Shown: positions 1 to 14,400, counted from the stretch's first letter. The stretch is DNA of 64,000 bases from Effrenium voratum (GCA_963377175.1 CAUJNA010000502.1:32501-96500); one strand, 5' to 3'. Made by a program: numbers and translations. Notes: a model not told the origin generated them from the letters alone.

Positions 1-240
<240 letters not shown>

Positions 241-297
241 GCAGAGACACGGGTCTGACACAGTTGAAGGCCTCGATTGATTTGCGATTGGCTTTAC

Positions 298-370
298 TGA
301 CGAACGAAGCCACCGACTTGAATGCCTTCTCCATGCCCAGCTTCACTTGCACTGGATTCGCGCCGCCCAC
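298..370 (-). CDS. cpn60: cpn60 exon: GANP segment, last in window
   Basis: 73 bp reading VGGANPVQVKLGMEKAFKSV then ASFV, matching GroEL AAGANP...KRGI.KA. The acceptor is CTCGAG. The donor is GTAAAG, with GTCAGT four bases earlier as an alternative, so the last codon is unsure. The following exons are outside the window, beyond the (AAC)n tract. Confidence 0.9.
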
Positions 371-3300
371 CTCGAGACGACGAATCGACGTGGATTGTGA
401 CGGTTTCTCCTGGGCCGTTGCCTGACGGTGTCTTCCAAAGGTAACCTTTTGGGGCCGTGACTGTAAATAGACCCAACATGAGGAATCTAAAAGGTTAAAA
501 GGTCAGCTTTCGGCAGGTCAGATTTAGTTTCCCTTTCAACAACCCAAATAAAGGTTCGGAGCTAAGGGGATGCCGGGATGACGATCAGCCAGGATGCGGG
601 AAGTGTGCTACTGCTTTCACTCAAGTGTTCCTCATTTCCTGACATGGGCCCAACCAAGTCTGAACTTTTGGCTTGCCACTCAAATCGTCATCCCAAACAG
701 TTTGGCCCGCGCCACGTCCCTCGAGCTCCCCTTTGGCCAAACAGATCGTCCTCTTTGGCTAGTAAGGGAAATTGAGACACCCAAAAGGGCGTACACCTGC
801 AAAACGTCAGTTGGGTCTGGCCATGTACCTAAGTTCAGCTGCTAGGCCAACACTGAGTTTAACAACTTGGTGTTCCGCCGCCAACTTTTCGTCTTCCCGA
901 AAAGTACCAAGTCCAGGAAGTCAGCTGTGTGACAAGAGGGCTGTTCCTTTACCCCCGGAAAAATATGAGGCCCGGGCTAGGCCAATCACCCACGTTACGT
1001 TTTTTTACCTCGACATGGACAAACAAGGGTGCCCACTTCTGAACTTGGCAAATACGGAGGTCTATTCTCGTGTGTGCGCAACGGATCATATTGCCAGGGC
1101 CCCTCTTTCTTGGGTGGTCTATGTCACATCGGATTTGCAAATTGACAGGAATCTAGTTTGGGCAGTAAAGCCCTTCAATCTCGATTCTGCTTCCAGAGCT
1201 GCCTCTGGGCCCCGGAAAATGCATTTAAGGCCACTTCCTGCGGCCGTCAGTGAACTTCCAAAACTGGCCGCGCAGAAGCCAAATCGAACCTGAAGATTTA
1301 AGCTGCCTTCTGCAAATGCGGGCAAGGCCGACTGTGGTGGACCACATGCCCAGAGAGCCTCAAACACGGGCTCTATCCAGCAAGTAGTCGAAAGGCACTG
1401 GAGGGTGTGTTATATACAATCCATTTCTGCCACGAGAACGTGGTATGTCTGGCGCACACTAGGTAAATCCGATCTGTCTTGGACTGACTGCACATCTGAT
1501 GCGAATGCCAACACGACGAAGTTGTGCTAGTTGGCAACAAAAAACAGAAACCTCGAAGCCCAGCCAGTCGACCGCTCAGGAAAGAAACAAATGTGACCAA
1601 GACCTGCGAGGAATCAAGATGGAGGGGAGTCCCCCCCAAAAAAAGGCTAGACAACCAGGACCCTGGGCAAGCCTGTCTACAAAGTCTCAACAGAACGTGA
1701 GCCACCCCCCACGGCAACAAGGCAGGAGCCAACTCATGGCCGGAAGTACGTAAAGGTACCGTCTCGGAATTCACCGCTGCTGTCACGTACCGGAATACGA
1801 CTAAGTACAACGACCCCGGCAGTGCAGGTGTTTCCAGAAAAACGGAAAAGCTCAATGGTCAGACACGAGAAGCCAGATGTCCTGATGTCCCTAAGGAAAA
1901 CGCAAGTTGGAAAGGCTGTTGGAACAAGGTGTCAGTCTGGTTGTGATCTTGAACAGGCCTGGAAAAAACATGAGGTTTCTAGAAAAGGCATCAACCCACA
2001 AAATGGTTTACCCTACATGTTGCTTCCATGCAGGGCTTTTTGCCGCCCCGAAAAGCGCTGTTGTGGCATGGCCTCGCCCACTACTGTCCATGCCGGTTTA
2101 GTGCATATTATGTGTATCGCTCCCAAAGCATTTAGGCAGACCCTCTCAAGATGTCCAGCGAGGCAGCATGTGCTTTTACTCCGAGGTGAAAAGCATCTAA
2201 GTCGCCGGACACGCAAAAGACTGCCGTACTTCCCGAAACGCGTAAAACAAGAGTTCTAAAGCACATGTCTTCGCAAGGCACGCTACTTGCCAACGTCAAA
2301 ACGTACCGTGTGAGGTCACCTTGGCGAGTCGGGATGTATGGACCCTCTTAGGTTCTTTCCCTCTGAAACAGTCTTTCTTTAAAACAATGGCCACCCAGTA
2401 GTAGGGTCCTACCGGTTGAGCAAACAACACCAAAAGTCGGGTGGCGATGGATTCGCGCATCGGATTTTGGCTGATGCCCCGCGCTGGGGCGACCGCCAGC
2501 TGTTTCAGCCCGCTCTTCACCATGGCATGCGCCAAGATCGTGGCCGTCCTCGTTTTCGCGCTGAGAGGCGGAATATCCGAGGAGTGGGAGGGTGGCTTAA
2601 AAACGATAATACATAGCTGAAAGAAACCACCGAAAAAAACACCCCCCCGCCCCCCCAACACAAAAAAACACACACACACACACACACACACACGCGTACA
2701 CAAAACGCAGCTTAGAAAGCAGAAGAGCAGAACAAACACATGGACTACTCAAAAGAGAAACGTTCCAATGGTACGCACAAAGTGACAGCAGGGTCTCCAA
2801 AGGAGTTCCATGTTGGCAAACTTCCAAACTTCAGACAACAATGGGCAATCAACAGGACATGGGACGAATTGGGGTGTTTCGACCGCTTGCTTTGCATGGG
2901 GTTGCGGTCCCTTTTCACCCCCCCCCCCCCGCCCAAAGCCAACCATAGACAAACACAAATTTCGCCAATTGATCGGGTACGGCCCCTACCTATTGGAGAG
3001 CGATTTCTCTCCCCAGTTGTTTGTCTAGTCTTCCACACAAAATGGGAAGTGGGATCAAGAATGGTGTTCCGGACGCCCTCTCCCAAACAAAATTTTGCCT
3101 TGAGAGCCCAAGGGTACAAGTATACCAGTCACAAGGTCCCAGTGCTGTTCCTGTTCTCCACAGTCGCAACCAGGGACCCTTGTAGCGAAACAAAATAAAA
3201 ACCCTGTTTGGGGTTGACGTGACTGAAGTGGAACCTGACCAAGCGGCCCTCCCCATGGTGCAGGGTTCTGGAGTTTGTACTTGGACGACCACCGCACTTA

Positions 3301-6300
3301 GTACGAGTGATTAGTATCCTAGTAGTCCCCTCTGAGAGGGATTTCCCTTAGGGGATTAGTCAACTGCCAGCATTAGCACTGACTAAGAGGGCTGCTCATC
3401 CGGCCATGGGTCAAAACCCGGTACCCCCTTGTGAACATCCCAATCCCCACTAAAAAGGGTGGTGCAGATTTTGAACCATGGCCATCCAAGTTCGGACACC
3501 GCTGTATCCTTTGCCGAATCACGTGGTGCCATCGCCAGCGACGTCGTTGGTCTTGGCGGAGGCTTGCCGGATGAGCTGCACGCCAGTGTTCTCCACCTCT
3601 CGGTTGCGAAATCTGCTCCCCTGCTGAAAGTTTAGTTTCAAGGGGTTCAACGGAAAACCATGCAACAAAGGCCTGCAGAGATTTGCCCAGCGTCCGCCAA
3701 CATTGTCAAGGAGCACCCCCGGTTTTTCAGAATACCAATGTAGCGAGCATACCCGACACCGTTCCATCTACAGCAGATATGAGTGTTGACCGTAAGTGCT
3801 GGGAATGGTGTCCTCTTTCTGTACTTAAAAGCCACTGCAAGCCCGCTTTGGAATCAGAAATGCATCGTACGGAGGGCATGAACCCAGGCGTTGGCCGGTG
3901 CAACAAACGTGCTGGTTCTCAAGACGAGCCTTGGACTGGGTGGCACACACAGGTTCGGGAAATATCGGCAAGCGCCCATCCCCTGTGTGCACTGTGTTTT
4001 GTAGTTCTTATGTAGTACACCTAAACATTACCCACAAAAAATGTGGTCTGCATGTGCCGCCAATGCTTCACCTAACATTTCACTTGAAGCAAGAAACGCA
4101 TCTTCATCTCTCTAGAGGGCCCAGCAGCTCACAGCAGATTGGCAAAGGAGCCGCCGCGATTGCCGCAGTGGGGGTGACGAAGGGAACTCATTAACAACAA
4201 CCATCCATTTGTCGCGGAGCCTCCTTTTGGTGAGGAGGACCGCTTCTTGGGGTTTCACGAAACAAAAGCAGAAGTATACAGAGGTAGGAAGCCTTGGTTC
4301 ATGTTCAAGCAATAAAAACCAGAACGGAAACCACACGCCTCGTTGGGGGGGTCGCCTACTCCTCAGCAAGTGCTCAATCAAACACCTGTGCGGTTTGATC
4401 AGCAGTCCTGAAACCCTAACCCCAACCTCGACTTCGGCTGACTGTTCATTTTACATGCACAATGCACAGCAAAGACACTCCACTCAAAAAGGATCCCTCA
4501 TAAGCTCATTTTACCCCAGCCTTTAAATCGGGCCAAGTCGATGCAAAAGGCCCAAGAAAAGCTTAGACTTTCAAGAAACCGCATGGCCTGGCTTCTCCAG
4601 GTTTTTCCGGGCACAGCCCGCCCAAAAGAACGGTTCCCCATATTTTCCCCTCTTGACGTCACCTTAGCCAAACATGGCAACCAAACCTCAGAAACCTCAG
4701 AAACTTCAAGCCATTGGGGACATGCACGTCCTGCTCTTTAACGTCTTCCATTCGACAAAGGGACAGATTGTGCCGCCCCAAAACACTGGAGATTCCACGC
4801 GCGAGAGCGTCATTTTTTTTGTTTTAAAGTACGTCACCCAGAAGGGTCCTGGACATACAAGGCTGTACTGATCCAATCCCCGGACATATGCATGCTTCAA
4901 GTTGACCCCGGACTACTCAGGCAGATTCGAGCTTTTCCTCAGTGATCCCACCTTTTGAATCAACTCTCTGGCTCCAAGCTTCCCCTCGAAGCTTTCCAAG
5001 CCGCAACTGCATAACGGCAAAGCCTTGATTTTGAACAACCCACGTGGGGGTGTCTTTCTTTAGGTACCCAGCAAGAGCATGGACATCCTGGTGTCCGTTT
5101 TTAAAAACCAAAGGGACGGTACCCAACAATACTCAGTTGCCCCTTAGGGACCCAGAACTAAAAGGTTGACCTTTTGGCACCCCTACTAAAAATTTGGACC
5201 AAGATGGGGAAACCAAAAGGTCGGCGCCCAAAAATATGACCTCAGCTTCGAACAACCCGCCGCCTGGTCCTCGAGCTCGATCTCCTTGGCGATGGTCACA
5301 CCTCAGATTCGGTTCAGGGACGCGTGGAAGGTTTTTTCATGGGGAAGGGCAGAGGGCAAGGGGCAAAGGACCACTTTTCAACTATAAGCAGAATGTCTGG
5401 TGGTTTATAATACCATTCTTTGGTGGTTGGCCGCATCCATAACGGTTGACCAGTACAATACTATCAGCAGACTTCTTGGGTGGTGTAATTACCATTTTCT
5501 TTTAGGCGCACGTGGAGCACGTGGTTTGAACCCTCGCAAGAATCGCAAAAACTTAAAGGGCCGTCTCCAAGGACCCCCCCACACGAAAATGCCCCCCGGC
5601 GAGGCTTGGAACAAGGGCATGCCTGGCACTGTCCAGAGGGCCTTTTTGGTACCGTGGCAAGGTAGCTTAAACTCAAGCAATTGAGGGGCTCATCACAGGG
5701 CAAATGAAGAACAAACACATATTTTTACTCTATACTGTACTTGAATAGTGGCACTGTGCCCCATACACTTTGGGAGCGGTTTGAGCATAGGTCCATGCTA
5801 ACCTGAAATGGTACCTCTTCCCTACAGCCACTTTTGACTTCCCCTGTATGAAGAAACAAAGATGGCGCCAACAGGGCTTCAACACAAAAGTGACTCGGCG
5901 TGTTGGACAAAAAATGCGGTCCACGTACCACGGGGTGATTCGAAGACGCTTCACTAAATCTGTTCATTGTGCGGGCTTGCGCAACTCAGTTTGTCAAAAA
6001 CATTGGGGTGTTCGATTCCCCCCGGGTGCGCTTTCGCATCCTTAGCAGCTCCAGCGGCACATCGCCAGCATCACCTGCATCATCCGCATCAGCGCCTGCC
6101 AAGGATGCGGATGATGCAAGTGATGCTGGGGATGTTGCCCATGCTGGTGAAGGAAATGAAGGGGGGAAAGGGGGAAAGGATCTCAACAGCGAAAGGGGGG
6201 GAAAGATCTCAGGGAGGAAAGGGAGAAGATCTGGGGAAAAAATGCCTTAAGGGGGAAAGGGGGGAAAAGATCTTTGGGAGGAAAAGGGAAATCTTTCTCG

Positions 6301-9300
6301 GGGGGAACAGGCCCTAAGGGGCAATGGGGGGACAGGATCTCAAACGGGAAAGGGGGAAAAAGACTTTAAAGGATCTTAAGCGGAAAAGGGGGGAAAAGAT
6401 CTTAGGGAGGCAAAGGGAGACGAACTCAGGGAAAAGGACTTAGGGAGGAAAGGGGGGGAAAGATCTTTGGGAGGAAAAGGGAGAAGAACTGAGGGTGGGA
6501 AAAGGCCTTAGAAGGAAAAGGGGGGTAAATGATCTCAACAGGGAACTGGGGGGGGGGGGAAAGATCTTAGGAAGGAAAGGCAGAAGATCTGGGGCAAAAA
6601 GGCCTTAGGGGGGAAAGGGGAGAAATGATCTCAACAGGGAAAGGGGTGGAAAAGATCTTAGGGAGGAAAGGGAGAAGATCTGGGGGAAAAAAGGCCAACA
6701 GGGAAAGGGGGGACAAGATCTTAGGAAGGAAAAGGGAGAAGCCCTCAGGGGGGGAAAGGCCTTGGGAGGGAAAGGGGGGAAAGGATATCAACAGGGAAAG
6801 GGTGGGAAAGATCTTAGGGAGGAAAGGGGGGGGGGAAGATCTTAGGGAGGAAAGGGAGAAGACCTGGGAGAAAAGGACTTAGGGGGGAAAGCCCAACAGG
6901 GAAAGGGGGGAAAAGATGTAGGAAGGAAAAGGGAGAAGCTCTCAGGGGGGGGAAAGGCCTTAGGGGGGAAAGGGGGAAAAGGATCTCAGCAGGGAAAGGG
7001 GGGGGGGGAAAGATCTTAGGGAGGAAATGGAGAAGATCTGGGAACAAAGGCCTTAGGGGGGAAAGTGGAGAAATGATCTCAACAGGGAAAGGGGTGGAAA
7101 AGATCTTAGGGAGGAAAGGGAGAAGATCTGGGGGAAAAAAGGCCAACAGGGAAAGGGGGGAAAGATCTAAGGAAGGAAAAGGGAGAAGCTCTCAGGGGGG
7201 GGGGAAAGGCCTGAGGGGGGAAAGGGTGGGAAGGATCTCAACAGGGAAAGGGGGGAAACAATCTTAGGAAGGAAAAGGGAGAAGATCTGGAAAGGCCTTA
7301 AAGGGAAGGGGGGAAAGGATCTCAACAGGGAAAGGGGGCAAAGGACCTTAAGGAGGAATAGGAAGAAGATCTCAGAGGGGGGAAAGGCCGTAGGGGGGAA
7401 AGGGGGGAAAGGATCTCAACAGGGAAAGGGGGGGAAAGATCTCAGTGAGGAAAGGGACAAGGTCCCAGGCAGGGAAAAGGCCTTAGGGGGGAAAGGGGGA
7501 AATGATCTCAACAGGGAAAGGGGGCAAAGGATCTTAGGGAGGAAAAGGGAGAAGATCTGAAAAGGCCTTAGGGGGAAAAGGGGGAAAGGAGCTCAACAGG
7601 GAAAGGTGGGAGAAGATCCTAGGGAGGAAAAGGGAGAAGATCTCGGGGGGAAAGGGGGAAAGGATCCCAACCAAGGGAAAAGATCTTGGGGAGGACAAGG
7701 GAGAAGATCTCACGGGGGGAAAGGCCTTAGGGGGGAAAGAGGGGAAAGGACCTCAACAGGGAAAGGGGGCAAAGGATCTTAGGGAGGAAAAGGGAGAAGA
7801 TCTTGGGGGGGGAAAACGCCTTAGGGGGGAAAGGGCGGGAAAGGATCTCAACAAGGAAAGGGGGGAAAAGATCTTAGGAAGGAAAAGGGGGAAGATCGCG
7901 GGGGGAAAAAAGGCCTTAGGGGGGAAAGGAGGGAAAGGATCTCAACAGGGAGAGGGGGGAAAACATCGTAGGGAGGAAAAGGGAAAAACTCAGAGGGAGA
8001 AAGGGCCTTGGGGGGGAAAGGGGGAATGGATCTCAACAGGGAAAAAATGCAAAAGATCTTAGGGAGGAAAAGGGAGAAGATCTCAGGGGGGAAAGGCCTT
8101 AGGGGGGAAAGGGGGGAAAGGATCTGAGCAGGAAAAAGGAGGGAAAAGATCTTAGGGAGGAAAGGGAGAAGATCTGGGGGCAAAGGCCTTAGGGGGGAAA
8201 TGGGAGAAATGATCTCAACAGGGAAAGGGGTGGAAAAGATCTTAGGGAGGAAAGGGAGAAGATCTGGGGGGAAAAAGGCCAACAGGGAAAGGGGGGAAAG
8301 ATCTAAGGAAGGAGAGCTTCTCAGGGGGGGAAAGGCCTCAGAGGGAAAGGGTGGGAAGGATCTCAACAGGGAAAGGGGGGAAACAATCTTAGGAAGGAAA
8401 GGGGGGGGGAAGATCTTAGGGAGGAAAGGGAGAAGATCTGGGAGAAAAGGACTTAGGGGGGAAAGCCCAACAGGGAAAGGGGGGAAAAGATCTTAGGAAG
8501 GAAAAGGGAGAAGCTCTCAGGGGGGGGAAAGGCCTTGGGAGGGAAAGGGGGGAAAGGATCTCAACAGGGAAAGGGTGGGAAAGATCTTAAGGAGGAAAGG
8601 GGGGGGAAGATCTTAGGGAGGAAAGGGAGACGATCTGGGAGAAAAGGACTTAGGGGGGAAAGCCTAACAGGGAAAGGGGGAAAAGATCTTCGGAAGGAAA
8701 AGGGAGAAGCTTTTAGGGGGGGGAAAGGCCTTAGGGGGGAAAGGGGGAAAGGATCTCAGCAGGGAAAGGGGGGGGGGGAAAGATCTTAGGGAGGAAAGGG
8801 AGAAGATCTGGGGACAAAGGCCTTAGAGGGGAAAGGGGAGAAATGATCTCAACAGGAAAGGGGTGGAAAAGATCTTAGGGAGGAAAGGGAGAAGATCTGG
8901 GGGAAAAAAGGCCAACAGGGAAAGGGGGGAAAGATCTAAGGAAGGAAAAGGGAGAAGCTCTCAGGGGGGAAAGGCCTTTGGCGGGAAAGGGTGGGAAGGA
9001 TCTCAACCGGGAAAGGGGGGAAACAATCTTAGGAAGGAAAAGGGAAAAGATCTGGAAAGGCCTTAAAGGGAAGGGGGGAAAGGATCTCAACAGGGAAAGG
9101 GGGCAAAGGATCTTAAGGAGGAATAGGAAGAAGATCTCAGAGGGGGGAAAGGCCTGTCAGGGAAAGGGAAAGGTGAGGGAAAGGATCTCAACAGGGAAAG
9201 GGGGCAAAGGATCTTCGGGAGGAAAAGGGAGAAGATCTGAAAAGGCCTTAGGGGGAAAAGGGGGAAAGGAGCTCAACAGGGAAAGGTGGGAGAGGATCCT

Positions 9301-11419
9301 AGGGAGGAAAAGGGAGAAGATCTTGGGGGGAAAGGGGGAAAGGATCTCAACCAAGGGAAAAGATCTTGGGGAGGACAAGGGAGAAGATCTCAGGGGGGGA
9401 AAGGCCTTAGGGGGGAAAGAGGGGAAAGGACCTCAACAGGGAAAGGGGGCAAAGGAAAGGATCTTGGGGGGGAAAACGCCTTAACAAAGGAAAGGGGGGA
9501 AAAGATCTTAGGAAGGAAAAGGGGGAAGATCGCGGGGGGAAAAAAGGCCTTAGGGGGGAAAGGAGGGAAAGGATCTCAACAGGGAGAGGGGGGAAAACAT
9601 CGTAGGGAGGAAAAGGGAAAAACTCAGAGGGAGAAAGGGCCTTAGGGGGGAAAGGGGGAATGGATCTCAACAGGGAAAAATTGCAAAAGATCTTAGGGAG
9701 GAAAAGGGAGAAGATCTCAGGGGGGGAAAGGCCTTAGGGGGGAAAGGGGGGAAAGGATCTGAGCAGGGAAAGGGGGGGAAAGATCTTAGGGAGGAAAGGG
9801 AGAAGATCTGGGGGCAAAGGCCGTAGGGGGGAAAGGGGAGAAATGATCTCAACAGGGAAAGGGGTGGAAAAGATCTTAGGGAGGAAAGGGAGAAGATCTG
9901 GGGGAAAAAAGGCCAACAGGGAAAGGGGGGAAAGATCTAAGGAAGGAAAAGGGAGAAGCTCTCAGGGGGGGAAAGGCCTGAGGGGGGAAAGGGTGGGAAG
10001 GATCTCAACAGGGAAAGGGGGGAAACAATCTTAGGAAGGAAAAGGATCTTAAGGAGGAATACGGAGAAGATCTCAGCGGGGGGAAAGGCCGTAGGGGGGA
10101 AAGGGGGGAAAGGATCTCAACAGGGAAAGGGGGGGAAAGATCTCAGGGAGGAAAGGAAAAAGATCCCAGGGAGGAAAAGGCCGTAGGGGGGGAAGTGGGG
10201 GAAAGGGAGGAAAAGGGAGAAGATCTCAGGGGGGAAAAGGCCTTAGGGGGGAAAGGGGGGAAAGGATCTCAACAGGGAGAGGGGGGAAAACATCTTAGGG
10301 AGGAAAAGGGAAAAATCAGAGGGAGAAAAGGCCTTAGGGCGGAAAGGGGGAATGGATCTCAACAAAGAAAGGGGGGCAAAAATCTCAGAGGGGAAGGGGG
10401 CAAGGGGACAATTCCAAAGGGACGCAAATAAGAAAGCAGGCCTGTAATGTCGGCGGCCTGAGCCGGAGGCGTTAAAATAGCTCGTTGGGAGGGCTATGAC
10501 CGTAGGGAAGCAACCCCAGAATGCTTGACTGCGGGGGGTCCATTCTGGAGTGGAATGGTTCGAGGGTTTCTCCGCATTTCTGAAATAAGTAATTGTTTGC
10601 GAGAATCCAGGGCTCCAATCAGCGCGTTGCATCCCTTCCTGTAGATTTGCCAGGGTTTGCCCTTTACACTCCTGTTGCAGAACTAAGGACCGCTCTTTGA
10701 GACGTCAGGTTTTAAACTGCAGGCAATGAACCCTCAAGCAACCCTCTCCCGGGTGGCGGCACCTGAAAACTTTGGCATCTTGCCCCGCCCCCCCCCCCCC
10801 AAGAAGAGGACATAATTTGGTACTCCCCTTCTTGTACGCGCAACCGGGTCACCTGCCCGCTCAACTGCCCTCTGTGGGCCCAGCCATCGTTCACGATCTG
10901 TGGGGCCGAGAACTCCCCCTGCGGATTCGATTCGGTTCAGGCTGGCAAGCCGCAAGCCGGAGCTGCAGGAGTTTGGTGCCTGCTTTCCGAGCCCAAACCA
11001 TCCAAGACAGGCGTTTGGTGCCGCAAACAAACGTATGTGTTTATCTAGTACAAACTAGGGATTACCAGAAGAAGAAAAAAAAGAAACATGCTAGAACACT
11101 ATGACACAATCTTCCAAGCGCCTCAACCATCTCAAGCCTGGACTCAGCCCACATTCAACCATATGAAGCCATGTTGCAATATGTTCGCCGACTTGCCAAG
11201 GGCTCCAAGCAATATTCAGAACCATCCTCAGCAGGGTGGTTTTCGCAGCAGCGGGTATCATGTTGGTGCTTTTTTCATCTGGGCCTTCTGGATCGCTAAT
11301 ACTTGCACGCACCAACAAACAAAGAAACACACGCACAACCAACGAACCAACCAACCAACAAACCAAACATGCAACCAACCAACCAACCAACCAAGCAAGC
11401 AAACAAACAACCAACCAAC

Positions 11420-11470
<51 letters not shown>

Positions 11471-14400
11471 CCAAGCAAGAAACAAACAACCCACCAACCA
11501 AGCAAGGCAGCAAGCAAACTCACACGGACAAAGAGAACCGCATTGCCAAAAAACAGCTTTAAGACATCACCCAAGCAAACTCGCTACCAAATGGGTGGTG
11601 TTTGAAACCACCCCATTTGGGGGGAAATCGGGGTGGGTTGAACCGATTGGAGAACCATGACCCGTCCAATGCAGACCCCATTGATGGCTTGCCAACTGAG
11701 AGCCCCGACCCTCAAGAAACCCCAAACAACAGCCAAAAGAACCAACTCACCTGGAAGTACAAGCTGATCAGCTTTGTTCAGGCCTTTCGCAAGAATGGAC
11801 CAAGGGAAACATGAAACACTGGGGGTGATCTTCACTATATAAGGATTGGCAAAGAAGAAAACAAACGCCGGCCTATCCAGAGAGCCCTGAAGCATTCGAT
11901 TTTGAAACTACGCTTGAACCCAGCGCTTGATTTCCCCACAAAAGGAGGCACCAATTCCTGGGTTTGAGGCTGGACCTGGGCAGGCAATGAATGAACCTCC
12001 CAGCCCTGCGCCTCCGTGCCTCCGGGCCTGCGTGCCTCCGGGCCCCGCCTTGTCCAGCAGAACGTTGCGACCCCTGGGGCCCAGAGTCACAGCCACGGTC
12101 TCCGCCAGCTTGTCGATGCCCCGCAGCAGCTGAGGCAAAGGATTGTAGCCAAGCAGGGATCCGGATGCAGTGAATACAGATGAACAACACCTGAGCATGG
12201 CCACTTGTAAATGCTGGTTTCCAACTTTATTTGTTTTGGTGTGGAAAAAGCAACATGTTTCAAATGGTGGCAAAATGTATCTTGTTGGCCGCGCAGGGGT
12301 CTCTTTTTGCATGGGTTTAGAGGGTTCAAACGGGGTTAGAGGGGTGTGAGGATGCGCTGAGATAGGTTTAGATGGCTTTTAGGAGATTCCAGCTAGACTT
12401 CCAACCCACCCCTTCTGAGGCACCTGAAGCAACCATCCCCCAAATTCTCCTCAATCCTCTTTGTACAAGGACTTTGTACAAGGGTCGCACAAGAACCTTT
12501 TGCGGCTGGGAGCAATCTGATAATCCGGGAAAGCAGATTGATGGACCAATTGAAAAAACAAGCAAGAAGTAATGCCCTTTTCCGAATGAGACCCAGGCAA
12601 GCCGTTGTAGTAGATCCCATGTACTAAGGCAGCAAAGGGTAGTTGATGCAGTTGCCCATCAGGATATCGTATTTCGTCATCGCTGCGTCCGCCCTGCGCT
12701 TGATGTCGATAGACCTCTGACTGCCCATCAGTGGTTTCAGAGGCTTTGGGAAGAAGAAGGTCTTCTCGCCAACTGCCACAAATACTTCGGAGCAGAACTT
12801 CATGCTGCCCCGCGTGCTACAACTGGCGTCAGGTTTCGACTCGCCTCTTGGATCTTGAGCTTCGATCCTGAAACCGAACTCCTGGTATGCCACGCACCAC
12901 AGCGGAAGATATGGGCAAACTATAGTTGGTCGCGGATCTGTCTCCCAGTGCTTTCTGGCAAATCACTGTAGTGGACATCCCGGCTTGAAACCACCATCGA
13001 AAAGCAAAAATTAAGAAGCTCTTACCAGCTACGATGGCTTGCGCGGGAGCCTCAGGGTTTGGTTGAACTGACTAAGCACTGCCGTCAACGTGTCAAATTG
13101 GGGCTGCGACAAACAGGGATGGATGGTTCCACTTCTTTGATTCTAGGGGAATCTCCCTTTTAAATAAACTCTCTTTTAGTGGTCATGCCGAAAGGTCTGA
13201 TTTGACTAAGATGCTTTCAGGGGTGGATGCCCAAAGCGCTACGAAACAACACACCGAAAACAGCAAATGCTGGATAGCATGTCAACCATGCGGGCAGCAC
13301 TCTGTCATTTGCAGAAACTCAGGAAAACTAATGCACAAATCATGCTTATAGACAGTTCTTAACCTGATTGTTTTCACTTGAGTATTCCTGGGCCGCGGTG
13401 TGCATTCGGACGCAGGGCATACTGATGGCAACTAGATTCTGGGCGCTTCGCCACCCCCTTGCATCTTCGGTTTGGAACATCTACCCAGTTTCTACTGGGG
13501 CTGTCAGACACCCCGGAGGTGGTTGAGGGTCTCAAAACCAGGTTGTTTGAAGGCCCTAAATCAAGCGGGTTAAGGAAACCCAATTCTCCGGTGGCTTCCA
13601 TGGATTCGTTGCAGTCACCCGCCTGCTTGCGCCCATCCTCCCGGTACAGGATCTTCCTAGCCTGCAAGCAAGCGGGCCAGGAGGCCTCGTTGCCCCAACG
13701 GCTAAGAGCTCGGAGCGAAAAGGAAACTTGCAAACCGATAGCTAAGTTTTAAGTTGCCATGGATTCGGTTTTAAGGGAAACTTCCAAACCCCTCGAAGCA
13801 ATGAGTTGGGAGTAATTCAGCTCTGTAGTCTCCCATTTCGACAATTTGAATCATCCCTGGATTCTTGGCTGCGCCAGAATCTATAGCCAGCCCGATCTTG
13901 ATTTTGCCGTTGAATACAGCAAGCATGTGGGTAGAACTTACTTAACACGCAAACGGAATCTACACGTGTCATTTGTAGCGAGCGAAAGCCGGTGCGTGTG
14001 TGTGTAGTGTACTAGTGGATTGCCAGTGGATGACGAACCGTTGGTTGATCGTGATTGGGGACTGCAACTCGTTAGAGAGGGATGCCGAATCAGCTTCGAA
14101 GACGTAGCGTCGAGCCTTTGGGAGCATTTATTAGGGATCCCTTTATGTACCAAAGAAACATAATCACATGGTGAAGCCCAGCAAAGTGGGTTGGGTTGCC
14201 TACCCGAAAAAAGATGCGCGGTATGTTTTTGATCAAGGCCTATGGTGGTCACATCAAGCTTGTTCATCCGAGTGATGATCCCGGAATGATCCAACTGGCC
14301 GAATTCTCGGGTGTCGTCCCCCAAACAATGGACATTGGTTGCATGCAATGGCTGTTTCAAGTGTGCAACCAAGTTTGGAAGTGACGACTGGCAGATGTTG

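Noticed and set aside
1119..1367. Open minus frame within a cpn60 intron
   Set aside because: Chaperonin continuity between flanking exons leaves no missing residues.
5964..6045. tRNA-like GTTCGATTCC box with possible D-arm
   Set aside because: The T-stem has a mismatch, the putative acceptor arms do not pair and the A-box is poor.
6150..10410. Many long open frames on both strands (Gly/Lys/Arg-rich and Pro/Phe/Leu-rich)
   Set aside because: They arise because the satellite unit lacks stops. Peptides are repeat translations without splice or domain signals.
11088..11660. 190-codon plus-strand frame rich in Gln, Lys, Asn and Thr, and a Leu/Cys minus frame
   Set aside because: Translation of the CAAG/CAAC microsatellite.
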